Shown here: positions 1 through 3,938 of the stretch, in pieces
How positions within the stretch are numbered: the first letter of the stretch is position 1
Layout of the letters: each line of letters begins with the position of its first letter
Assembly (NCBI GenBank): GCA_002332715.1
Contig: DDBE01000198.1
Span: forward strand, 1-6,620
Origin: Flavobacteriales bacterium UBA2040
Lineage (GTDB): Bacteria; Bacteroidota; Bacteroidia; Flavobacteriales_D; Crocinitomicaceae
DNA length: 6,620 nt
Direction: 5' to 3'
Made by a program: the position numbers and the translations under genes
Notes under the pieces: model-generated
The model's input: the letters and a program-made list of their open reading frames with translations, nothing else
Database searches by the model: none
What the model was told of the DNA's origin: nothing

Positions 1-552
1 TATTTCCATGCCAATTGCGGTGGACAGACTTGTTTACCGGAATATGTTTGGAACAACCCAGTTCCTTATTTATCCACTTTTAAGGATACATTTTGTGTTT
101 ATACCCATCAGGCTACTTGGTCAAAGAAAATTGCAATAAGTACGTGGCGAAGTTTTCTAGTTAATAATTATGATTATCCTGTTAGTCATCCTGAATATGG
201 ATCGCAGATTTATAACTTTGATCAAGAAGATCGAAAAGCCTTTTTTGTATCACCAGAATTAGGTATTCCCTTACGTGATTTAAGAATGCATTTTAACTTG
301 AAATCCACTTATTTTAGTGTTAGAGAAGAAGGTGGATACGTTATTATAAATGGGCGTGGATTTGGCCATGGAGTGGGCATGTGTCAAGAAGGAGCAATGA
401 AAATGGCAGCTTACAATTTTAACTACGAGCAAATCACACAATTTTATTTTCCTGGAGCCTATTTTTACGATACAAAAACAGAGAACTTTTTTGAGCAATA
501 TGTTCACGATTTACCTGAAATTTTACAGGAGGAAGAATACTTCGAGGACTAG
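1..552 (+). CDS. SpoIID/LytB domain-containing protein, C-terminal part (5' end outside window)
   Basis: The reading frame is open from base 1 to a TAG stop and gives 183 residues, so the start and N-terminal domain lie outside the window. Two hallmarks of the SpoIID/LytB family are visible: YFHANCGGQT at fragment residues 1-10 and the glycine-rich GRGFGHGVGMCQEGAM at 118-133. They are linked by the usual 'LRDLRMHFNLKSTYFSV' strand region (91-107) and followed by a 'Y-x-QI-x-x-FYFPGA' segment (142-153). Family members of this kind include lytic transglycosylases that cut denuded peptidoglycan glycan strands, so an envelope-remodelling role is likely. The catalytic glutamate known from sporulation SpoIID lies further N-terminal and cannot be checked here. 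His3, Cys6 and Cys11 are close together and could bind a metal, as reported for a clostridial homologue; this is inference. The protein ends in an acidic tail (EEEYFED). The domain is common in non-sporulating Bacteroidetes, so it does not imply spores. It converges on the next gene with only 3 bases between stop codons. Confidence 0.9.
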   Translation, partial: YFHANCGGQTCLPEYVWNNPVPYLSTFKDTFCVYTHQATWSKKIAISTWRSFLVNNYDYPVSHPEYGSQIYNFDQEDRKAFFVSPELGIPLRDLRMHFNLKSTYFSVREEGGYVIINGRGFGHGVGMCQEGAMKMAAYNFNYEQITQFYFPGAYFYDTKTENFFEQYVHDLPEILQEEEYFED

Positions 553-555
553 TTC

Positions 556-840
556 CTAGTTATAAGTGATTACAAAGATCTCTTCGTTATCTTTTTTGAA
601 GAATTTTTTCTCTCGAGCATAGCGTTCTTTTCCACCAATTGTTTTTAAGTCATTTAAACTTTTATCGGTTTCGACTAGTTTTTGACGGATATCTACTTTT
701 GCCGCTTCAATTTGGTTTCTTTTTCTGGTTTGACGATACATGGAGAAAACGTCCAAATCGTCCAGCAATAGAGCGTATAAAACAAATAACAGTCCAGTTA
801 GAATGAATTTATTCTTTAGATATGGATACAGTTTTTTCAC
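556..840 (-). CDS. FtsB/DivIC-type septum formation initiator family protein
   Basis: This 94-residue protein has the layout of the FtsB/DivIC family of bitopic divisome proteins, which join FtsL and FtsQ/DivIB at the division site. It has a short basic cytoplasmic N-terminus (1-11), one hydrophobic helix (about 12-27), a charged coiled-coil stretch (about 36-66), and a C-terminal block YAREKKFFKKDNEEIFVI (74-91). That block matches the conserved 'fAREky.mkkdnEdiFvI' end of Bacteroidetes members. Length is normal for the family. The start codon is GTG at 840-838; the next in-frame ATG is Met34, beyond the membrane helix, so GTG is the only start that keeps the anchor. No Shine-Dalgarno sequence precedes it, as expected in this phylum. 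The gene converges with the SpoIID-domain gene and lies 175 bp downstream of the ABC permease on the same strand. Whether it has its own promoter is unclear. Family assignment is firm; the orthology between FtsB and DivIC names is not resolved. Confidence 0.88.
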   Translation of the reverse strand: MKKLYPYLKNKFILTGLLFVLYALLLDDLDVFSMYRQTRKRNQIEAAKVDIRQKLVETDKSLNDLKTIGGKERYAREKKFFKKDNEEIFVITYN

Positions 841-1015
841 ACGATAAAATTAAGTATAATAAATCTTTACTTTTCTCTGATTCAAAATAGTTATTCAAGC
901 TACGTTGTTTATCATTTCTGACGATTCGAAATAAAATTTCTAACTTGTTGGACAATATTTTAAGAAAGACTATGAAACGATTTTTACCACTGAGTTTATT
1001 AACCTTATTTTTAGG
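841..1015. other. Intergenic spacer between ABC permease and divIC-like gene
   Basis: This AT-rich spacer contains no convincing gene. On the minus strand a TATTTTG-like element (883-889) could be a degenerate -7 box for the downstream division gene, leaving a leader of roughly 35-40 bases, but no good -33 element goes with it. Two weak inverted repeats occur: TAACCT/AGGTTA (1000-1005 and 1013-1018, overlapping the permease stop codon) and GAAAT/ATTTC (928-932 and 936-940). Neither is followed by a T-run on the minus strand, so I do not call a terminator. Transcription of the division gene by read-through from the ABC operon therefore remains possible. Confidence 0.5.
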
Positions 1016-1765
1016 TTATCCTTTGTCTTTACTTCGTAAATAAAGAAACAAGCTGACGACCATAATCATCGCAAAGGAAATTAGGGCGAAAAAAGATGTA
1101 TTAAACCATGTTTCTTTGGGCATTACAACATAAAATGTATAAGCGTATGGACTCAGGTAAATGTGGTCCCAAGGCCCTCCAATCATGGTTCCGATTAAGC
1201 TGAGCAAACCAATTCCAATAGGAACAAGGAAGTTTTTAAAACGCAGACTTAAAAAATATTGAAAAGCCAAAATCGGCATACAGGCAATGAATATTTTGGC
1301 ATTCAATTTTAAGACATCCCAAAACGGGAAGGAATCTGTCGGCATGGAGCCTTCCATGGCAAGTGTTGGGATAAGGCCTGACAGGAGCACCCCAATATTG
1401 AAGTAAATGAAAAACTTCAAACTCATGAACAAAATCACAGTGAATTTTGAAAAGAATATATTTGTAAAACTCTGAGGTGTGGCATGAACTTGTTTCCACG
1501 TATTGTTTTTACTCTCGATTTGAGTAATTAGACTCCCGGCAAGTATCATTCCCATTGGCAACAAGAAAATCGCCATTTTTTCCCATGAAGAGGAGTAATG
1601 GGATGCCCAGCCATTTTTTGGTAAAGTATTTAATGTTATTTCTTGGTAGAAATAAACCAGAGTAGTAATCAAAGGAATAAAAAGTCCACCTACGAGCACT
1701 AGCCAATTCGATGCCGTTCGTTTCGTTTTAATCCACTCCGCCTGTATATTGTTGATGTAGTTCAT
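1016..1765 (-). CDS. ABC-2 type transporter permease (BcrB/LanE-G-like)
   Basis: This 249-residue integral membrane protein has about six hydrophobic helices (roughly residues 20-40, 62-82, 104-132, 155-175, 180-197, 223-243). The N-terminus starts with a short amphipathic stretch, 'AEWIKTKRTASNW' (9-21). A cytoplasmic loop after helix 2 carries 'IESKNNTWKQVHATP' (83-97), the E-x-x-x-x-T-W-K motif typical of permeases in the bacitracin/lantibiotic-immunity branch of ABC-2 exporters. The ATG at 1765 lies 3 bases after the stop of the ATPase gene, so the two are one operon and almost certainly form one exporter, probably with two copies of each protein. Substrate is unknown; relatives expel peptide antibiotics or other amphipathic compounds from the membrane, but Bacteroidetes carry many such pairs without known substrate. 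No second permease gene follows, unlike two-permease LanFEG systems. Confidence 0.88.
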   Translation of the reverse strand: MNYINNIQAEWIKTKRTASNWLVLVGGLFIPLITTLVYFYQEITLNTLPKNGWASHYSSSWEKMAIFLLPMGMILAGSLITQIESKNNTWKQVHATPQSFTNIFFSKFTVILFMSLKFFIYFNIGVLLSGLIPTLAMEGSMPTDSFPFWDVLKLNAKIFIACMPILAFQYFLSLRFKNFLVPIGIGLLSLIGTMIGGPWDHIYLSPYAYTFYVVMPKETWFNTSFFALISFAMIMVVSLFLYLRSKDKG

Positions 1766-1768
1766 ATC

Positions 1769-2680
1769 TTATTTCGTTAAATCCATAAATATTGACTCCA
1801 AATCATTTTTTTGTTGCGAAACTTCATAAATGGAAATTTCTTGATTTGTAATTGACTTAACTAATTCAGCAATTACTTCTTTGGAAATCGCTGGAAGGAC
1901 GACTGCATCATTTTCTACTTTACCAACAATTTTTTTTTCTTCCAAAATTTTCAATACTGCATCAGAATTGTTCGTTCTTAAAAGTATGGATGAACCTCTA
2001 TCTTGCAGTCTTTGTAATTCTATCAATGTTCCCTGGAAAAGAATTTGACCTTTGTTGATGATACCAATGTGCGTTACTAATTTCTCAATTTCGGATAGCA
2101 AATGACTAGAAATTATGATGGTCGTGTTTTCCTGTTCATTCAAGCGAATCAATAGTTTTCGCATCTCAATAATCCCACTTGGATCCAATCCATTTGTTGG
2201 TTCGTCAAGTATCAAAATATCTGGTTGGTGCAACATGGCAACCGCAATACTCAAGCGCTGTTTCATCCCCAAAGAGAATTTGCCAGCCTTCTTTTTACCT
2301 GATTGCGCCAAGTCGACTATCTCTAGTACTTCTTGGATGCGTTCTTTCGGACATTGATAAATCTTCTGCCAAATTTTTAAATTTTCGATTGCCGTCAACT
2401 GAGGATAAATACTAGGTGCTTCAATTAATGATCCGACTTTTTTTAAAGTTTCAATGCGATTGTCGTGGAAGTTTTTGCCGAAAAACGCAATTTTACCGGT
2501 TTGATTTTTCAATAAGCCTAAAATGAGTTTTAAGGTCGTTGTTTTACCGGCTCCATTTGGACCAAGAAATCCATAAATAGACCCTTTTGGCACTGCTAAG
2601 TTGATATCCTTTAGGACATGATCATTCTTTGAAAAATGATAATTGAGTCCTGATGTTTCAATACAATTCGTTGTTTCCAT
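1769..2680 (-). CDS. ABC transporter ATP-binding protein (BcrA/LanF-like)
   Basis: This 303-residue ATPase powers the exporter whose permease gene follows 3 bases downstream. All nucleotide-binding motifs are present: Walker A GPNGAGKT (40-47), signature FSLGMKQR (135-142), Walker B ILILDE (155-160), D-loop GLDP (164-167) and H-loop SSH (191-193). Where most ABC ATPases have the Q-loop glutamine, this protein reads 'GSLIEAPSIYPQLT' with Glu87. This is the 'E-loop' described for lantibiotic-immunity ATPases such as NukF, and it supports placement in the BcrA/LanF group. After the ATPase core, residues about 225-303 form the small C-terminal extension usual in this group. The ATG at 2680 fits the usual N-terminal beginning of the domain. 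A promoter-like element and a repeat pair resembling a LytTR regulator site lie upstream, suggesting inducible expression. The substrate cannot be read from the sequence. Confidence 0.93.
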   Translation of the reverse strand: METTNCIETSGLNYHFSKNDHVLKDINLAVPKGSIYGFLGPNGAGKTTTLKLILGLLKNQTGKIAFFGKNFHDNRIETLKKVGSLIEAPSIYPQLTAIENLKIWQKIYQCPKERIQEVLEIVDLAQSGKKKAGKFSLGMKQRLSIAVAMLHQPDILILDEPTNGLDPSGIIEMRKLLIRLNEQENTTIIISSHLLSEIEKLVTHIGIINKGQILFQGTLIELQRLQDRGSSILLRTNNSDAVLKILEEKKIVGKVENDAVVLPAISKEVIAELVKSITNQEISIYEVSQQKNDLESIFMDLTK

Positions 2681-2720
2681 CTTAAATTTAATTCATTAGC
2701 TCTATAATACGAATGTATTT

Positions 2721-2728
2721 GAAAATTA
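2721..2728 (-). promoter_or_regulatory. Candidate -7 promoter element for the ABC operon
   Basis: On the minus strand TAATTTTC matches the Bacteroidetes -7 consensus TAnnTTTG except for the last base. It lies 40 bases before the ATPase start. No TTG-type -33 element is seen at the usual distance; the proximal LytTR-like repeat sits just upstream instead, with 21 bases between. A missing -33 box would fit an activator-dependent promoter, but this is inference. Two A-tracts (T-tracts on this strand) between 2733 and 2747 may add curvature. Confidence 0.4.
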
Positions 2729-2749
2729 TTCGAAAAAACGAAAAAAATC

Positions 2750-2780
2750 GGTGAACGGTAATTTTAAATTGGTGAACGGT
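2750..2780 (-). promoter_or_regulatory. Direct-repeat pair resembling a LytTR response-regulator binding site
   Basis: The 10-mer ACCGTTCACC (minus strand; GGTGAACGGT on plus) occurs exactly twice, at 2771-2780 and 2750-2759, with a period of 21 bp, two helical turns. LytTR-domain regulators such as AgrA bind two 9-bp repeats separated by about 12 bp, with consensus [TA][AC][CA]GTTN[AG][TG]. ACCGTTCAC fits eight of the nine positions and the spacing is exact. The pair lies directly upstream of the candidate -7 box of the ABC operon, a position suited to activation. No LytTR regulator or sensor kinase is encoded in the window, so the partner is unknown. Confidence 0.6.
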
Positions 2781-2806
2781 TTAGTCAAGAAAAATGCATG
2801 AACAAC

Positions 2807-2832
2807 TGATGATCAATTTAAAGTAATCATCA
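2807..2832 (-). terminator. Possible weak terminator hairpin after the beta-barrel gene
   Basis: Reading the minus strand, TGATGAT (2832-2826) pairs with ATCATCA (2813-2807). One G-U and one A-U pair extend the stem inward to 9 bp around an 8-base loop. The hairpin starts 11 bases after the stop codon. The stem is AT-rich, and the T-rich run (ATTTTTC) follows only after about 12 bases, so this is a poor intrinsic terminator. It may instead be an RNA 3'-end-stabilising hairpin. Confidence 0.35.
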
Positions 2833-2843
2833 CTGTATGGTTC

Positions 2844-3698
2844 TTATCCAAACTTATTCCTAGGCACTTGACTTTCCTCAAGATGCCGTTTTTTTTGATG
2901 TTCCAATATGTTGAATTTTTTAACGAATCCACCCATTACTGTTGTGGTATTGAAAGTATCCAAACCGTTTAGAATTGTTGATGCATTGACGAAAATTCCC
3001 CAGTTGTTGTTCAATCCTCTATAAACTACTCCGCCAATTCTATTGTAATCGACTGTAAATTCACGGAAAGAACTGAAGGGTATTGTTCCACCAAATGCAA
3101 TATCACCTTGTCCTTTTTGATATTCATACCAACAATCCAAATACCAGTTGTCTTTTGAATATATTAGTTTACTCGATGCCGTTATTGATGAGGGAACAGG
3201 ATCCAAGGCGTAATGATATGCTCCTTGTAGTTGAAGACTAACGTTACCAAAAAGAGTAGATTGGGCAATCAAGTGTCCATGGAACTGAGTTGCTCTTTGA
3301 CCAATGGCGTTTTTTATTTCTGTATTGTAATTAGAAACAGGAGTGGAGAATCCAATACCGGGCGCAATTGTCAGTGGGCGACTAAATAGTCGAGCATCAA
3401 TCAATTTTACTTTGGCGTATAAGCCTATGTCTTGAAGTTTATCGTTGATAAAGGGTAGCGTTGCAATTACGTCGAACCTATCCGTAATTCCCAATTCGGC
3501 GAATACACTAGCCATTGGTAATGTTCTTGAATAATCAAAAGGACCATCTGCTTTATAGTACATATTGGCCGTTTGCACTCCGCCTGACACGGCTATGTCT
3601 AAGACTTTTCTGCCTTTAAAATAACCATCAAGTGGACCTTGGGCGGTTATAGTAAATGCAACTAAAAACGATAAAGATAACAGGGCAAAATTTCTCAT
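2844..3698 (-). CDS. Secreted protein of unknown function, probable outer-membrane beta-barrel
   Basis: This 284-residue protein begins with a clear Sec signal peptide: MRNF, a hydrophobic core to about residue 18, and a likely cleavage after 'TAQ' (20). There is no cysteine at the cleavage site, so it is not a lipoprotein. The mature part has no long hydrophobic helix. It is full of short alternating strands with aromatic edges and Gly/Asn/Asp turns, for example 'LGITDRFDVIATLPFIND' (69-86), 'KDNWYLDCWYEYQKGQ' (182-197) and 'NNNWGIFVNAS' (230-240). This pattern suggests a small outer-membrane barrel, ending near 'VMGGFVKKFNI' (254-264) before a charged tail (267-284). The ITDRFDV strand-turn resembles the transporter-like 'phenol MetA degradation' barrel family, but I do not recognise a specific function. 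Two cysteine-free termini and one Cys189 are present. It has its own promoter candidate and leader dyad and probably is not co-transcribed with the ABC operon 163 bp downstream. Confidence 0.78.
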   Translation of the reverse strand: MRNFALLSLSFLVAFTITAQGPLDGYFKGRKVLDIAVSGGVQTANMYYKADGPFDYSRTLPMASVFAELGITDRFDVIATLPFINDKLQDIGLYAKVKLIDARLFSRPLTIAPGIGFSTPVSNYNTEIKNAIGQRATQFHGHLIAQSTLFGNVSLQLQGAYHYALDPVPSSITASSKLIYSKDNWYLDCWYEYQKGQGDIAFGGTIPFSSFREFTVDYNRIGGVVYRGLNNNWGIFVNASTILNGLDTFNTTTVMGGFVKKFNILEHQKKRHLEESQVPRNKFG

Positions 3699-3712
3699 AT
3701 TAACAGGTGGAA

Positions 3713-3727
3713 ATGTCCATTGGACAT
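3713..3727. promoter_or_regulatory. 15-bp dyad in the leader of the beta-barrel gene
   Basis: ATGTCCA and TGGACAT form perfect 7-bp inverted arms around a single base. The dyad ends 14 bases before the ATG of the beta-barrel gene. If the promoter candidate at 3760-3768 is right, it lies in the 5' leader, where it could act as an operator for a dimeric repressor or as an RNA hairpin (6-bp stem, 3-base loop) next to the translation start. It also contains the ATG of a 10-codon leader frame (3727-3695) whose TGA overlaps the gene's start as ATGA. Function is inferred only. Confidence 0.4.
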
Positions 3728-3759
3728 CTATTCATTATTCGGTTTACGGGTTTTTTCTT

Positions 3760-3768
3760 CAAAAGATA
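3760..3768 (-). promoter_or_regulatory. Candidate -7 promoter element for the beta-barrel gene
   Basis: The minus strand reads TATCTTTTG, which matches TAnnTTTG with one extra T. It lies 61 bases before the ATG at 3698, which would give a leader of about 50-55 bases containing the 15-bp dyad. A TTTC at 3787-3784 is the nearest -33-like element, but its spacing is short. Moderate to low confidence. Confidence 0.4.
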
Positions 3769-3792
3769 CATCTACTAACGCTTGAAAGTGGG

Positions 3793-3814
3793 AAAAGGTT
3801 AAAAAGGTTAAAAA
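3793..3814. repeat. Tandem 9-bp repeat in the divergent intergenic region
   Basis: AAAAGGTTA is repeated twice without a gap (3793-3801 and 3802-3810) and continues into AAAA, about 2.4 copies. It lies about 25 bp upstream of the -7 candidate of the beta-barrel gene. It could be an AT-rich upstream promoter element, a regulator site, or simple slippage. The whole 240-bp spacer (3699-3938) holds no gene apart from promoter-like elements for the two divergent genes. Confidence 0.55.
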
Positions 3815-3886
3815 AGAGAATGATTTTTATTATTGTAATTTCTAAAAAAGCCATCAACCAAAAGTCATTTATTTCACTCGTTTTTG

Positions 3887-3894
3887 TACTTTTG
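3887..3894 (+). promoter_or_regulatory. -7 promoter element for the icmF-type mutase gene
   Basis: TACTTTTG is an exact match to the flavobacterial -7 consensus TAnnTTTG, 44 bases before the ATG. The expected transcription start is near 3900, leaving a leader of roughly 40 bases. The element overlaps a tandem duplicate of TTTTGTAC (3882-3889 and 3890-3897). A TTG at the -33 position is not evident. No Shine-Dalgarno sequence is present between it and the start codon; the sequence just before the ATG is AT-rich. Confidence 0.65.
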
Positions 3895-3938
3895 TACCCG
3901 AATCCAGAAGGATTGTTCAAGTCAAGATTTTATCATTT

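Noticed and set aside
1..552. SpoIID domain taken as evidence of a spore-former
   Set aside because: SpoIID/LytB domains are common in non-sporulating bacteria, and all other signals point to Bacteroidetes.
548..563. CTAGTT repeated at the convergent stop codons as a site or terminator
   Set aside because: The two 6-base copies are short and form no stable hairpin; they overlap stop codons and look like chance.
1000..1018. Inverted repeat TAACCT/AGGTTA at the permease stop as a terminator
   Set aside because: The stem is only 6 bp with a 7-base loop and there is no T-run downstream on the minus strand.
972..1043. Plus-strand 23-codon frame starting MKRFLPLSLL, signal-peptide-like
   Set aside because: It overlaps the end of the ABC permease antisense, has no visible promoter, and a hydrophobic short frame is expected opposite AT-rich DNA. 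Nothing supports translation.
2115..2415. Plus-strand frames opposite the ABC ATPase
   Set aside because: They lie antisense to conserved ATPase motifs (signature, Walker B) and have no family resemblance of their own.
1016..3698. ABC exporter plus beta-barrel as a tripartite efflux or defence system
   Set aside because: The barrel gene has a separate promoter candidate and a hairpin before the ABC operon, there is no periplasmic adaptor, and no nuclease, toxin or sensor gene is present.
3882..3897. Tandem TTTTGTAC as a regulator operator
   Set aside because: It coincides with the exact -7 box and is most simply explained as promoter sequence.
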